From Halomonas sp. (GTDB taxonomy: Bacteria > Pseudomonadota > Gammaproteobacteria > Pseudomonadales > Halomonadaceae), in NCBI GenBank assembly GCA_020201075.1, contig JAIVHL010000002.1, forward strand, positions 1 through 45,339: 45,339 bases of DNA, in the 5' to 3' direction. Positions 21,462 to 32,019 of the stretch are shown here, piece by piece; within the stretch, counting starts at the first letter, position 1; the number at the start of each line of letters is the position of its first letter. The position numbers and the translations under genes are program-made. The notes under the pieces were generated by a model. It had not been told where the DNA came from. It saw only the letters and a program-made list of their open reading frames with translations, and did not search any database.

Positions 21462-21518
21462 CCACATCTGGGACACCAAAAAAAAAGCCGGTCGTTTCTC
21501 AATGGAAGTAAAAACGAC

Positions 21519-22085
21519 TTAACGTTTCTCCAGTAGCCAATCAGCGAACTGAGCCAAGTCGTCGAAGACGCGCGTTGCGTCTTCAGCGTTGCCCAGCTCC
21601 GGATGTTTGCTCAGTGTTCGTTTGCCCTTGCCGGTCAACACCAGTACTGGGTGAGCTTCTACAGCGTTACCGGCTAGAAGGTCACGCATGCTGTCACCGA
21701 CCATCCAGCTTCCCTTCAGGTCTCTCATGCCAAGCGCCACACGGATCTGCTCAAGCAGCCCAGGCAGCGGTTTGCGACAGCTGCATCCCTCATCGGGGCT
21801 GTGTGGGCACCAGGCAATATGAGCGATTCGACCACCGCCTTCATTCACCAGGCGGTTTAACTCGGCATGCATCCTGTTCAGAGTTACTTCATCATAGTAG
21901 CCGCGAGCGATGCCGGACTGATTGGTGGCCACCGCCACTGTCCAGCCGGCGCGACTAAGACGCGTAATGGCGTTGATAGCAGACGGGTAGGGTATCCATT
22001 CGGTCAGCGTTTTGACGTACTCGTCGGAGTCCTGATTGATGACACCGTCACGATCTAGAATCACCAGGCGGTCGGGAGAATGCAT
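21519..22085 (-). CDS. gmhB: D-glycero-beta-D-manno-heptose 1,7-bisphosphate 7-phosphatase
   Basis: GmhB removes the 7-phosphate from heptose 1,7-bisphosphate on the way to ADP-heptose for lipopolysaccharide. The 188-residue protein is a HAD hydrolase. The nucleophile motif is DRDGVIN (Asp11 and Asp13), followed by ATNQSGIARG, the zinc-binding loop CPHSPDEGCSCRKP and the final VGDSMRDL. ATG 22085 was chosen (AGGAG 8 bases upstream); the frame continues upstream through two parS sites without homology. The rest of the pathway (hldE and hldD) is elsewhere in this window. Confidence 0.93.
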   Translation of the reverse strand: MHSPDRLVILDRDGVINQDSDEYVKTLTEWIPYPSAINAITRLSRAGWTVAVATNQSGIARGYYDEVTLNRMHAELNRLVNEGGGRIAHIAWCPHSPDEGCSCRKPLPGLLEQIRVALGMRDLKGSWMVGDSMRDLLAGNAVEAHPVLVLTGKGKRTLSKHPELGNAEDATRVFDDLAQFADWLLEKR

Positions 22086-22122
22086 CCGCGCGGCTCCTTT
22101 GTCGGGTCGAGAGGGATCTGAG

Positions 22123-22138
22123 TGTTTCACGTGGAACA
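22123..22138. promoter_or_regulatory. parS site 4 (gmhB-glyS gap)
   Basis: TGTTTCACGTGGAACA is the exact reverse complement of the consensus variant found in site 5, 24 bp away. It is intergenic, just upstream of gmhB. Confidence 0.85.
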
Positions 22139-22162
22139 CTGCCTGCCAAGCGGGTGGGCGAG

Positions 22163-22178
22163 TGTTCCACGTGAAACA
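22163..22178. promoter_or_regulatory. parS site 5 (gmhB-glyS gap)
   Basis: TGTTCCACGTGAAACA is identical to the classical Bacillus-type parS sequence. Sites 4 and 5 face each other as an inverted pair with 40 bp between their starts. Confidence 0.88.
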
Positions 22179-22197
22179 CTGTCGAAGAATAGACATG

Positions 22198-22227
22198 AAA
22201 AAAGCCGGCAGCCTTGTGGCTGCCGGC
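22198..22227 (-). terminator. Rho-independent terminator of the glyQS operon
   Basis: A perfect 10-bp stem (22204-22213 with 22218-22227) with a four-base loop is followed on the minus strand by a run of six T residues. It starts 26 bp after the glyS stop. Confidence 0.9.
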
Positions 22228-22253
22228 CCTCAAGGACGGCCTGCCGTGTGACT

Positions 22254-24320
22254 CTATTGCTGCAGCTGAGCGATGTCGGCCACTTCCAGGAAAAGGGCGC
22301 GCAGGCTTGCCAGCAACGCCAGACGATTAGCGCGAATAGCCGAGTCGTCGGACATTACCATTACCTTGTCGAAGAAGGCGTCAACCGGTTCGCGCAAGGT
22401 GGCGAGGATGTCCAGCGCCTCGGCGTAGCGTCCCTCGGCGAACAGGGGCATAACCTGTTCGCGATGACCGCTAACTGCTTCGTGCAGAGCCTGCTCGGCA
22501 GCCTCGTTCAGCAGACGGGGATCGACCTGAAGGCCAACGTCGCCTTCCTGCTTGGCGAGAATATTGGAGACCCGTTTGTTGGCCGCAATCAGCGCAGCGG
22601 CTTCCTCGCGACCGGAGAAGGCCTGTACGGCACGCAGGCGTAGGGCAAAGTCCAGCGGACGCGTTACTGGGCGGGCACGCACCGCCAAGTAGGTCTCGGC
22701 GGCGATTCCCTCATCCTGGGCCCAAGCGCGGATGCGGTCGAGCGCATAGGTCAGCACTTCGTCCACCAGGTTCTCCGCGTAGGGCAGCTCCTGGTGCTGA
22801 GCGGCAGCCAGTTCAAGCAGTTCGCGCAGGTCCAGGTTCAGCTCACCCTTGATCAGGATGTTCAACACTCCGATAGCGGCGCGACGCAGAGCGAAGGGGT
22901 CCTTGGTGCCGGTGGGGCGGGCGCCTATGCCGAAGATGCCGGTCAGAGTGTCGAGGCGGTCAGCCAGGGCCAGGGCGAGTCCTGTCCGGCTGTGTGGAAT
23001 GGCATCCGAGGCGAACCGGGGGAGATACTGCTCTTCGAGGGCCTTGGCAACTTCGGTAGACTCGCCGTCGTGTTCGGCATAGTAGCGGCCCATGATGCCC
23101 TGTAACTCGGGGAACTCCTGCACCATCTCTGTGACCAGGTCGCACTTGGCTAGCTCTGCGGCGCGGCGCGCGTGGGCCACATCGCCTCCGATGCGGCCGG
23201 CGATGAAGGCGGCCACGGCGGCGCTGCGATGGGCCTTGTCGGCCAGGGTGCCCAGCTGTTTCTGGAACACCACGCCAGCAAGCTCAGTGATGCGCGAATC
23301 GAGCGGGCGCTTGCGGTCGGTGTCGTAGAAGAAGGCGGCGTCTGCCAGACGAGGGCGGATCACCTTCTCGTTGCCTTCGATCACCCGCTGAGGGTCGATG
23401 CTGTCGATATTGGCAATGGTGATGAAGAGTGGCTTGAGGCGACCTTCGTCATCGAGCAGGTGGAAGTATTTCTGGTTCGCTTTCATGGAGGAAACCAGGC
23501 ACTCGGCCGGCACTTCCAGGAAGCGCTCATCGAAGCTGCCGGCCAGAGCTACCGGCCATTCCACCAGGCCGCTGACCTCAACCAGCAGCGCCTCGTCAAT
23601 CACCGCGGTGGCTCCCTGGACTTCTGCTTCGGATAGCACCTGCTCGCGGATGCGTTCGCGACGCTGATTTCTATCGGCAAGCACCCAGGCCTGCTCCAGC
23701 ACGGCAAGGTAGCCATCGGCCTGAGTCAGATCGATGGCCTGCGGGGCGTGGAAGCGGTGGCCGTAGGTGGTGCGGCCTGTCTTGAGTCCCAACGCCTCGG
23801 CCTCGACGACGTCATTGCCATAGAGCATGACCAGCCAGTGCACCGGACGGGAGAACTCAACCCGTGAAGAGCCCCAGCGCATGTTCTTGGGTACCGGCAA
23901 AGCGGAAATGGCCTTCTGCAGGATGCCGGGCAGCAGGGCCGTTGTGGCTTCGCCGCCTTGCCGTTCGCGGTAGCCGAGCCAGGTGCCCTTGTCGGTCTCA
24001 AGGTGGATCAATTCGTCGACACCGACCCCGCAGGACCGAGCGAAGCCCTCGGCGGCCTTGGTGGGCCGGCCATCCTTGAAGGCAGCGGCAAGCGCTGGAC
24101 CACGCTTCTCCACTTCACGGTCGGGCTGGCTGTCGGCCAAGGCTTCGACCAGCACCGCCAGGCGACGGGGTGTGGCATAGGCGAGCACTTCGCCGTGAGG
24201 CACCTCGGCATCGGCCAGGCCGCGGTGGATACCGGCGGCCAGAGTATCGGAAAGGGCATCAATGGCGCCGGGCGGAAGTTCCTCGACGCCCAGTTCGATC
24301 AGTAACGTATTGACGGCCAT
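22254..24320 (-). CDS. glyS: Glycine--tRNA ligase beta subunit
   Basis: GlyS is the large subunit of the alpha2-beta2 bacterial glycyl-tRNA synthetase. The 688-residue product matches the E. coli length (689). It starts LLIELGVEELPP, has the HD-like region (FQKQLGTLADKAHR) in the middle and a C-terminal anticodon-binding domain that resembles that of arginyl-tRNA synthetase. I chose ATG 24320 because GGGAGA lies 9 bases before it. A TTG six bases further upstream would overlap the glyQ stop and sit too close to the ribosome site. It is the second gene of the glyQS operon. Confidence 0.96.
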   Translation of the reverse strand: MAVNTLLIELGVEELPPGAIDALSDTLAAGIHRGLADAEVPHGEVLAYATPRRLAVLVEALADSQPDREVEKRGPALAAAFKDGRPTKAAEGFARSCGVGVDELIHLETDKGTWLGYRERQGGEATTALLPGILQKAISALPVPKNMRWGSSRVEFSRPVHWLVMLYGNDVVEAEALGLKTGRTTYGHRFHAPQAIDLTQADGYLAVLEQAWVLADRNQRRERIREQVLSEAEVQGATAVIDEALLVEVSGLVEWPVALAGSFDERFLEVPAECLVSSMKANQKYFHLLDDEGRLKPLFITIANIDSIDPQRVIEGNEKVIRPRLADAAFFYDTDRKRPLDSRITELAGVVFQKQLGTLADKAHRSAAVAAFIAGRIGGDVAHARRAAELAKCDLVTEMVQEFPELQGIMGRYYAEHDGESTEVAKALEEQYLPRFASDAIPHSRTGLALALADRLDTLTGIFGIGARPTGTKDPFALRRAAIGVLNILIKGELNLDLRELLELAAAQHQELPYAENLVDEVLTYALDRIRAWAQDEGIAAETYLAVRARPVTRPLDFALRLRAVQAFSGREEAAALIAANKRVSNILAKQEGDVGLQVDPRLLNEAAEQALHEAVSGHREQVMPLFAEGRYAEALDILATLREPVDAFFDKVMVMSDDSAIRANRLALLASLRALFLEVADIAQLQQ

Positions 24321-24322
24321 GC

Positions 24323-25303
<981 letters not shown>

Positions 25304-25402
25304 TGCGTAAAGCACCGTTGGCCATGAATTCACAGGTCGTCAAGTATACAATCACCGGAAGATCGGTTATAGGCGCACGCCCAGAGACAGAGGATTCATC
25401 CC

Positions 25403-26359
25403 ATGATCGTAGTGACAGGCGGGGCTGGTTTCATCGGCTCAAATCTGGTCAAGGCATTCAATGCCCGCGGCCGTCAGGATGTAATGGTGGTGGATGATCT
25501 TTCCGACGGCACCAAGTTCATTAACTTGGCCGACTGTACCGTTGGCGACTATCTGGACAAGGATGACTTTCGCCGTCGGGCGGAAGCGGAGCTGCGAGGA
25601 GACGTGTCGGGACTGCCTGAGATCGACGCCATCTTCCATGAGGGGGCCTGTTCGGATACCACTGAGTGGAACGGACGCTTCATGCTCGACAACAACTTCG
25701 AGTATTCGAAGGTGCTGCTGCACTTCTGCCAGCGCCGCGGCATTCCCTTCCTCTACGCTTCCTCGGCGGCCACCTATGGCGGCAGCGAGGTGTTCGTGGA
25801 AGCGCCGGAACATGAAAAGCCTCTCAACGTCTACGGCTACTCCAAGCTGCTTTTCGACCAGTATGTGCGCGCACGCTGGAACGAGTTTCGGAGTCAGGTG
25901 GTCGGCTTTCGCTACTTCAACGTCTACGGTCCTCGTGAGCAGCATAAGGGCAAGATGGCCAGTGTTGCCTATCACCACCACACTCAGATCTGCCAAGGCC
26001 AGGATCTCAAGCTGTTCGGTGCCTGGGATGGCTACGAGGCCGGCATGCAGAGCCGGGATTTCGTCTATGTGGGCGACGTGGTGAGCGTCAACCTGTGGTT
26101 TCTCGATAACCCCGGCATATCGGGAATTTTCAATCTGGGAAGTGGCCGCGCTGAGCCCTTCAGGGCGATCGGAGAAGCGGTGATCGAGTACTACGATCGC
26201 GGCAGCATTGAGTTCGTCGACTTTCCCGAAGAGCTCAAGGGCCGTTACCAGAGCTATACTCGCGCCGATATCGGCAGCCTGCGTCAGGCGGGTTACGACC
26301 GCGAGTTCCGCACCGTGGCTCAGGGCGTGCGTGAATACCTGGAGTGGCTGAATGAGTGA
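25403..26359 (+). CDS. hldD: ADP-L-glycero-D-manno-heptose 6-epimerase
   Basis: HldD (RfaD) epimerises ADP-D-glycero- to ADP-L-glycero-manno-heptose, the donor for inner-core heptosyltransferases. The 318-residue protein is a short-chain dehydrogenase-type epimerase with the NADP motif GGAGFIGSN (from residue 6), SSAATYGG, the catalytic YGYSK and the family-specific [18 protein letters not shown] lies upstream of the ATG. The 3' end overlaps waaF by 8 bp, so the two are one transcription unit. Confidence 0.96.
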   Translation: MIVVTGGAGFIGSNLVKAFNARGRQDVMVVDDLSDGTKFINLADCTVGDYLDKDDFRRRAEAELRGDVSGLPEIDAIFHEGACSDTTEWNGRFMLDNNFEYSKVLLHFCQRRGIPFLYASSAATYGGSEVFVEAPEHEKPLNVYGYSKLLFDQYVRARWNEFRSQVVGFRYFNVYGPREQHKGKMASVAYHHHTQICQGQDLKLFGAWDGYEAGMQSRDFVYVGDVVSVNLWFLDNPGISGIFNLGSGRAEPFRAIGEAVIEYYDRGSIEFVDFPEELKGRYQSYTRADIGSLRQAGYDREFRTVAQGVREYLEWLNE

Positions 26360-27404
26360 GCCGTCAGAGACAGGCGCCGGTGAAAGGATCCTGGTCGTCG
26401 GCCCCTCCTGGGTTGGCGACATGGTCATGGCCCAGAGCCTGTTCATGACGCTCAAGGCGCAGCATCCCGGCTGTCGCATCGGCGTGATGGCCCCAGCCTG
26501 GTCGCTGCCGATCCTTGAGCGCATGGGGGAGGTGGACGAGGGGGTGGCCCTGGATGTCAGCCACGGCGAATTCGGCTGGCATACCCGTCGCCGTGTTGCC
26601 CGTTCGCTTCGCGGCCGGTTCGATCGCGCCATCGTGTTGCCGCGCTCATGGAAGGCAGCCCTGGTGCCCTTTCTGGCGCGTATTCCACAGCGCATCGGTT
26701 TTACCGGTGAACAGCGCTACGGCCTGCTGAACGATCGACGGCGGCTCGATAAGACCGTCCTTGATCAGACGGTGAAGCGTTTCGTGGCGCTGGGGCTGCC
26801 CGTCGAGAAGGCGGAGAAAGGGGACTTCCCGATTCCGCGCCCCCACCTCGCCGTGGACGCCGACAACTTGGCTGAGCTGCGACGGGTTCATGGGCTCTCG
26901 ACTCGCCCTGCCATCGGCATGATGCCGGGGGCCGAGTATGGCCCAGCCAAGCAGTGGCCGCTGGAGCATTTTCGCGCGCTGGCCGAGTCGTTGGTGGCAG
27001 AGGGGTTCGAGGTGCGGGTGCTGGGCGGCCCCAAGGATAACGAGGCCGGCATCGCCATCGCCGGTGAGGTGGAGCATGCGCATAACCTCTGTGGACGGAC
27101 GCGTCTGGCCGATGCGGTGGACCTGCTCGCCGACTGCCGTCAGGTGGTCACCAACGATTCGGGACTGATGCATGTGGCGGCGGCGGCGGGCACTAGGGTG
27201 CATGCCCTCTACGGCTCCTCCTCACCGGTTTACACACCGCCATTGACCGAGATCGCCGAGATTCACACCCTGGCGCTCGAGTGCTCTCCTTGCTTTGCAC
27301 GCACCTGCCCGCTGGGCCACACTCGCTGCCTCACCGAGCTTTTGCCCGAGCAGCTGCTGGCGGCACTGCTGGACGCGGAGCGGCGCCTCGCCGTCGAGGA
27401 GTAG
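26352..27404 (+). CDS. waaF: ADP-heptose:LPS heptosyltransferase II
   Basis: WaaF adds the second heptose to the lipopolysaccharide inner core at the cytoplasmic face of the inner membrane. The 350-residue GT9 protein has [16 protein letters not shown] at the N-terminus, [26 protein letters not shown] (donor site) and [13 protein letters not shown], followed by [12 protein letters not shown]. This last block is typical of WaaF rather than WaaC. It starts inside hldD (ATGAGTGA overlap) and is convergent with the OpgB-like gene, 6 bp away. Confidence 0.92.
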   Translation: MSEPSETGAGERILVVGPSWVGDMVMAQSLFMTLKAQHPGCRIGVMAPAWSLPILERMGEVDEGVALDVSHGEFGWHTRRRVARSLRGRFDRAIVLPRSWKAALVPFLARIPQRIGFTGEQRYGLLNDRRRLDKTVLDQTVKRFVALGLPVEKAEKGDFPIPRPHLAVDADNLAELRRVHGLSTRPAIGMMPGAEYGPAKQWPLEHFRALAESLVAEGFEVRVLGGPKDNEAGIAIAGEVEHAHNLCGRTRLADAVDLLADCRQVVTNDSGLMHVAAAAGTRVHALYGSSSPVYTPPLTEIAEIHTLALECSPCFARTCPLGHTRCLTELLPEQLLAALLDAERRLAVEE

Positions 27405-27410
27405 CCGGGC

Positions 27411-29108
27411 CTACTGAACGCTGGCAGGCGCCCCGCCGGTGGCATCATGGGGGTTCTCTACCACCTGCGCCTCGGCCGGGGGCGATTCCTGCTTCTCACG
27501 TTCCTGCGATCGGTTCGGCACCAGGCCCTCCCAGAGCCGCTGTTGCAGGGCGTTCTCCTCCCGCATGCGCGCATTGAGAGGCTCCAATCCGTGGCGCTCC
27601 ACCAGCGTCTGCTGGTTTGGCTCGGCCAGCAGGGAGGCCCCCAGTCCGGCGCGGTGGCCCTGGATGGTGAAGCCCATGGCCTCAAGCAGGGTTGGCAAGA
27701 GATCGACCATGGAGGCCTCCCGACGGGTACGAGTGCCGGCCTCGATGCCGGAACCCAGTATGATGAAGGTGTTGTCGCGCTCGCCTTCGGTGAGTTGATC
27801 CCAGGCCGAAACCCGCATGGTCAGGTGGTCGCTGGCAATTACCACCAGGGTGTTCTCCAGCAGCCCCTCGTCCTCCAGGCGATCCACCAGGTCACGGGCG
27901 AGCCAGGCTGAGCACTCCACCGAATACAAGATATCCACACCGTCAAATTCGCCCTGGCGCTCCCGGCAGGCCCGGGCTGGATAGCCGTGAGGCGCATGGC
28001 CGGCGATGGTGAGGTTAACTACCCCCCAGGGGCCGTCGCTCTCAGCGTCCAGGCGGCGAATTTCCTCGAGGGTAAAGTGATAGAGAGAATCGTCGTAGAG
28101 CCCCCAGTCATTGATGTAGTCGGGGTCTTCCAGGCGCGGCTCGAGTTCGGCACGACCAATCACCTCGGCAAAGCCATGGCCTTTATAGAACAGGCCCTTG
28201 CCGGCAAAGGCGGTGCTTGCGCCGCCCAGGTAGCTGAGCCGGTAGCCCTGCCCGGCCAGCAGATCACCCAGGCAGTCCACGCCGGGTACGACCTGTTCCA
28301 GCGGCTCGAACTGGCGGTCGTGGAGAAGGCCGGCGGGCATCAGCGGCGTACCGCACTGGCTGGAAATCATCCCGGCCATGGTCCAGCCGGTGTTATCGAG
28401 CTGGCGTATTCCCTCGAAGACGTGGCCCTTTGCGCCGAGCGCGTCGAGGTCGGCGTAGGCGCCTCCGAAGCGTTCGCGGTCCGCATAGGTTCGCTCGATG
28501 CTCTCCAGATAGAGCAGCAGCAGGTTGGGGGGTGATTCAGGGACCGCGAGGATGGCGGGCTCGATATATCGGCGGTCCAGCCAGGCGCCGTCTTCGGTGA
28601 CGATGGCCGCGCCGCGCTGGGTCATGCCGTAGAGCAGCGGGTTGCTGACGAGCAGTATCAGCGCCAGCAGGCGTTCGAACAGTCGCCAGCGGTGGTCGAC
28701 GCGTACCAGCCAGGTAAAGGCCGCCAGCAGTGCGAGCATGCTGAAGGTATAGAGCACGGCGGCCACCAGGCGGTCGCCACCGCCGTGGTCGGATATACCG
28801 GCCTGAAGGTGGAAAAAGATCGCCCCCAGGTCGACGATACCGAAGCTGTCGTTGAGGTAGATATAGAGGCCCAGAAGCGCCATGGGCAGCAGCGACCAGG
28901 GCCATACTCTGACCTTGGGGCGAGGACGCAGAGGAGCCCCCCAGCGGAGCAACCAGCCGGCGCCAAGCCAGGCGCCAGCGATAGCCGGCACGGCCCAGAC
29001 GGGCAGCCGGCTCACGGTGACGACGGCATAGCCGAGGCAGAGCCCGATGGCGAGCAGCGCCCACCAGCGCGGGTGGCGAAGCATCGGTGAGGAAAGAACG
29101 GGAAGCAT
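27411..29108 (-). CDS. OpgB/MdoB-like phosphoglycerol transferase (sulfatase fold)
   Basis: A 565-residue inner-membrane protein. About five hydrophobic segments lie within residues 15-165, then a periplasmic alkaline-phosphatase/sulfatase-fold domain. That domain shows LESIERTY at 201-208, the probable nucleophile Thr243 in NTGWTMAGMISSQCG, and a later metal-site SDH. These segments closely resemble phosphoglycerol transferase I (OpgB), which decorates osmoregulated periplasmic glucans. Because it lies in a lipopolysaccharide locus, it might instead modify the core oligosaccharide; that is inference. ATG 29108 was chosen since residues upstream add nothing recognisable. The last about 40 residues are charged and Pro/Gln-rich. 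It is third in a leftward three-gene unit. Confidence 0.75.
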   Translation of the reverse strand: MLPVLSSPMLRHPRWWALLAIGLCLGYAVVTVSRLPVWAVPAIAGAWLGAGWLLRWGAPLRPRPKVRVWPWSLLPMALLGLYIYLNDSFGIVDLGAIFFHLQAGISDHGGGDRLVAAVLYTFSMLALLAAFTWLVRVDHRWRLFERLLALILLVSNPLLYGMTQRGAAIVTEDGAWLDRRYIEPAILAVPESPPNLLLLYLESIERTYADRERFGGAYADLDALGAKGHVFEGIRQLDNTGWTMAGMISSQCGTPLMPAGLLHDRQFEPLEQVVPGVDCLGDLLAGQGYRLSYLGGASTAFAGKGLFYKGHGFAEVIGRAELEPRLEDPDYINDWGLYDDSLYHFTLEEIRRLDAESDGPWGVVNLTIAGHAPHGYPARACRERQGEFDGVDILYSVECSAWLARDLVDRLEDEGLLENTLVVIASDHLTMRVSAWDQLTEGERDNTFIILGSGIEAGTRTRREASMVDLLPTLLEAMGFTIQGHRAGLGASLLAEPNQQTLVERHGLEPLNARMREENALQQRLWEGLVPNRSQEREKQESPPAEAQVVENPHDATGGAPASVQ

Positions 29109-29175
29109 GGTGGGTCGGGGTCCTCGCGATGTCGCGGTATAACAAGGCAGACACATCGCCCGGGTTCAGAATGGG

Positions 29176-29931
29176 TTATGGCTGCCGTTCGTTCTCATAA
29201 AGTTCATTCAGTTTTGCGTACTTCATGTAGGCGTGAAAGGCAGTCGTTATGGCGACCGTCACACCATCACTTCCCTGCAGCAGACCTCCCTTCAGGACCA
29301 GCTTGCGGATCATCGCACTCAACGCGTGCAGGGTCGGCCGAAATGCAGAGGGCGAAATACCCTTCTCTTTCATGGCCCAGGCGTCGCGTGTCGAAAGTTG
29401 ATCGATGCGCTGAATCCAGTGGGACAGGTTTTCATAGGTGAAATGACGAATATGAGCGTCGGTACTCTCAACCTTCGGTGCCTCTACCGATGAATGAGCC
29501 TTCTTGGGCAGATATCCCGATGTCGTCCGGTTGTAGAGCCTTACCACCTTGTCGGGATAGAAGCCCGCGGCCTTGATCCAATGGCTGCCACAGAAGTTTC
29601 GTCGTCTGAAGCTGTAGGCCACCGATGGGTCATCCAGCGAGAGGCGTCGAATGGCAATAATCGCATCGTCATCCAGGCGCTCGTCAGCATCCAGGGCAAG
29701 GATCCAGTCGTGACTGGCCTGGGGGACTCCGAAAGCTTTCTGTGGACCATCCCCGAGGTATTTCTGCAGCAGAACGCTGGCCCCCTTGCCCTTAGCGACC
29801 TTCGCGGTGTCGTCCTGGCTGAGCGAGTCAACCACAATGACTTCGTCGCAAACCGTTTTGAGGGAATCGATGCAGTCACCGATACGAGCCTCTTCATTGA
29901 GAGTGATGACAATGCCGGTGATGGGAGTCAT
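29176..29931 (-). CDS. Family 2 glycosyltransferase, LPS core type (WaaE/KdtX-like)
   Basis: The 251-residue protein is a GT2 enzyme. It opens with ITGIVITLNEEARIGDCI, has VIVVDSLSQDDT, the metal/nucleotide-binding DADE at 81-84, and the family's YNRTTSGYLPKKAHSSVE and HFTYENLSHWIQRIDQ. This order is typical of the core beta-1,4-glucosyltransferase group WaaE/KdtX, which transfers a hexose to heptose I. The sugar it moves cannot be read from the sequence. Its ATG overlaps the stop of the upstream GT9 gene by 4 bp, so translation is probably coupled. Confidence 0.85.
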   Translation of the reverse strand: MTPITGIVITLNEEARIGDCIDSLKTVCDEVIVVDSLSQDDTAKVAKGKGASVLLQKYLGDGPQKAFGVPQASHDWILALDADERLDDDAIIAIRRLSLDDPSVAYSFRRRNFCGSHWIKAAGFYPDKVVRLYNRTTSGYLPKKAHSSVEAPKVESTDAHIRHFTYENLSHWIQRIDQLSTRDAWAMKEKGISPSAFRPTLHALSAMIRKLVLKGGLLQGSDGVTVAITTAFHAYMKYAKLNELYENERQP

Positions 29932-30848
29932 GGTGAAGCCTCTCGGCGGTTGTGCGAGATGAGAAAACCGGTGATCTGGTTAGCTGCCGCTGCGATATCG
30001 ATGCTCGTCATGTCCTGCTCGCCGGCACCCTCGGGCGGGCAGAACGCCAGACGGTGTTCGGCGCGGTTGCAGGTCTGCCAGCGCAGCGGAGTGGCAGAGC
30101 GGCGCGCCGGATAGAAACCGGCGGTGGCGATATCCAGGCAGCCGGCGATGTGCAGCGGCCCGGTGGAGCCGGCGATGAATAGATCCGCCGCGGCAAGGCT
30201 TGTGGCAAAGTCGGCGAGTCCATCGCGGATCGGCAGGCGGTATACCCCCACGCCGGCCTCGAGCAGCGGAACCCGGATCGCCTCGGCGGTGGCCTCTTCT
30301 CCGGGCCCGGCGGTCAGGATCCACAGCGGCTTACGCAGCGGCCAGTAAGGAGGTTCGGGCGCGGCGCAGGGAGCCAGCCCCAGCGCCGCCAGCATCGCCT
30401 CGGCCAGCTCCTGATTGTAGCGGTATTCGGGCTTTTCCGAACGTGACCTGCGCTGTACCACCCTTCGGTTGTAGAATAACTGCGCCCATTTGGTGGCCGG
30501 CGTCAGGCGTATCGGGATCCCCGCACGCCAGCCGAGCCAGCCGATGCGTGGCGTGGAAAAGAGCGTGAGCAGCGCATCGAAGCGGGCCGCTTTAACCTCG
30601 GTCAGCAGTCGCCGGCGGGCGGTTCGGTCGGCACCCTCGCCGGGGTCGATCAGTACCTCGTCGATCCACGGGCATAGCCGCGCCATGGGCGCGGTATAGG
30701 CCGGCACCAGGACGCTGATGTGGGGCATGGGACGCGCCGATTTCAGGTAGGCTAGTGCCGGCCACGCCAGCATGAAATCGCCAAGCTTGTCGTTGCGAAC
30801 CACCAGCAGGCGCGAAGATGCGCCCGGGGCAGCGGAAGTTGCAGTCAT
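29928..30848 (-). CDS. Family 9 (heptosyltransferase-like) glycosyltransferase with an internal gap
   Basis: A GT9-family enzyme of 306 residues. The N-terminal domain is normal (LLVVRNDKLGDFMLAWPAL) and the C-terminal domain carries the donor-site motif GSTGPLHIAG. In the middle, however, PYWPLRKP (about residues 167-174) runs straight into LWILTAGPGEEA. In WaaF-type relatives about 45-50 residues, including the PG-containing loop of the donor site, come between these two points. The gene therefore probably carries an in-frame deletion and may be inactive. ATG 30848 was chosen: GGGAG lies 5 bases upstream. It heads the leftward GT9-GT2-OpgB-like unit and is divergent from the GT4 gene with a 38-bp gap. 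Confidence 0.8.
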   Translation of the reverse strand: MTATSAAPGASSRLLVVRNDKLGDFMLAWPALAYLKSARPMPHISVLVPAYTAPMARLCPWIDEVLIDPGEGADRTARRRLLTEVKAARFDALLTLFSTPRIGWLGWRAGIPIRLTPATKWAQLFYNRRVVQRRSRSEKPEYRYNQELAEAMLAALGLAPCAAPEPPYWPLRKPLWILTAGPGEEATAEAIRVPLLEAGVGVYRLPIRDGLADFATSLAAADLFIAGSTGPLHIAGCLDIATAGFYPARRSATPLRWQTCNRAEHRLAFCPPEGAGEQDMTSIDIAAAANQITGFLISHNRREASP

Positions 30849-30886
30849 CCGGGCTCCCGAGCCCCGAGATACCGAAGGAGTCAGCC

Positions 30887-32008
30887 TTGTCGTGCAAGGT
30901 TCTGCATATCTGCCTCTCCAGCGGCTGGGGCGGACTGGAAATGTATCCGTCACGGATTATACCTGAGCTGGCCCGGCAGGGGTGGCAGAGCCACGGATTG
31001 GCCCTGGCCGGCTCCCGAGTTGCCGAGAGCTTTCGTTTGGCCGGGGTAGAACCGCTTGAACTGCCCTCCAAAGGGCGGGCGTTGCTGTCCGTCGGGCGCA
31101 TACTCGGCTACCTCAAGGCTCAAGGCATTGGCGTGGTGCACTGCCACAAGTCCAGCGACCTGCGCCTAGGCGCATTACTGGTGAGTCTCAGGCCGTCGCT
31201 CAGGCTCTTCTTCACCGATCACATGGGCGTGACCCGTCCCAAGAAGGATCCCTATCACCGCTGGGCCTACGGGCGGATAACTCGACTCTTTTCCATCAGT
31301 GAAGCGACCCGACAGCGCAACCTCGGGGCCTTTCCGTTGCCGCCCGAGCGCATTCGACGCCTCTATCTGGGCATCGACCCGGCTCCCTATGCGACACGCC
31401 TCGATGACCAGGAAAAAGCCGCGTTGCGCCATGACCTTTGCGTGCCTGATGGGGCGGTGGCGATTGGCCTGCCGGGACGGCTAACGCCGGGCAAGGGCCA
31501 AACAGTGTGGGTCGAGGCCCTGGCGCTTCTGGCCGAGGCGCAGCCGAATCTGGCATGGCAGGGAGTGCTGATCGGCGGACTGACGGCGGGGGAGGGCAGC
31601 GACGAGGCCCATGTGGCGACGCTGAGACAACGCATCGCGGCGCTGGGACTCGAGCCGCGCATTTCCTTCACCGGTTTTCGGAGCGACTTGCCGCGGCTGT
31701 TCGAGGCGCTGGATATCGTCTGCGTGCCCTCGCGCAACGAGGCCTTCGGTCTGACCGTGATCGAGGCCATGGCGGCCGGCAAGGCGGTGATCGGCAGCGA
31801 TAGCGGGGCGATCCCCGAGCTGCTTGACGGCAAGACCGGCCGCCTGGCGGCTCCCGAGGATGCCGCGGCCTGGACAGAGGCGCTGGCCGAGCTGGCTGCA
31901 GACGCCTCACTGCGCCGGCGTCTGGGACAAGCGGCTCGTGCGAGGGTGCTGGCGGACTTTACCCTGACGGCCCATGTGGCCAGCCTGATCGAGGAGTACG
32001 CTGGCTAG
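30887..32008 (+). CDS. Family 4 glycosyltransferase
   Basis: A 373-residue GT4 enzyme with the GT-B fold. The N-terminal acceptor domain starts SCKVLHICLSSGWGGLEMY, and the C-terminal donor domain has GLPGRLTPGKGQ and the E-x7-E motif in SRNEAFGLTVIEAMAAGKAVI. It is probably a core or outer-core sugar transferase given the surrounding genes. The specific sugar is not evident. I chose TTG 30887 because AAGGAG ends 6 bases before it and the protein then begins at the first strand; no ATG fits. It is convergent with kdkA, 11 bp apart. Confidence 0.88.
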   Translation: MSCKVLHICLSSGWGGLEMYPSRIIPELARQGWQSHGLALAGSRVAESFRLAGVEPLELPSKGRALLSVGRILGYLKAQGIGVVHCHKSSDLRLGALLVSLRPSLRLFFTDHMGVTRPKKDPYHRWAYGRITRLFSISEATRQRNLGAFPLPPERIRRLYLGIDPAPYATRLDDQEKAALRHDLCVPDGAVAIGLPGRLTPGKGQTVWVEALALLAEAQPNLAWQGVLIGGLTAGEGSDEAHVATLRQRIAALGLEPRISFTGFRSDLPRLFEALDIVCVPSRNEAFGLTVIEAMAAGKAVIGSDSGAIPELLDGKTGRLAAPEDAAAWTEALAELAADASLRRRLGQAARARVLADFTLTAHVASLIEEYAG

Positions 32009-32019
32009 CCTGAGCCGGG

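Noticed and set aside
22086-22196. Upstream extension of gmhB by 37 residues
   Set aside because: It is generated by reading through two parS sites. The family N-terminus and a ribosome site are at 22085.
25439-26695. 418-residue open frame on the minus strand across hldD and waaF
   Set aside because: It is antisense to two clear genes that overlap each other in the usual operon order. The product shows no domain.
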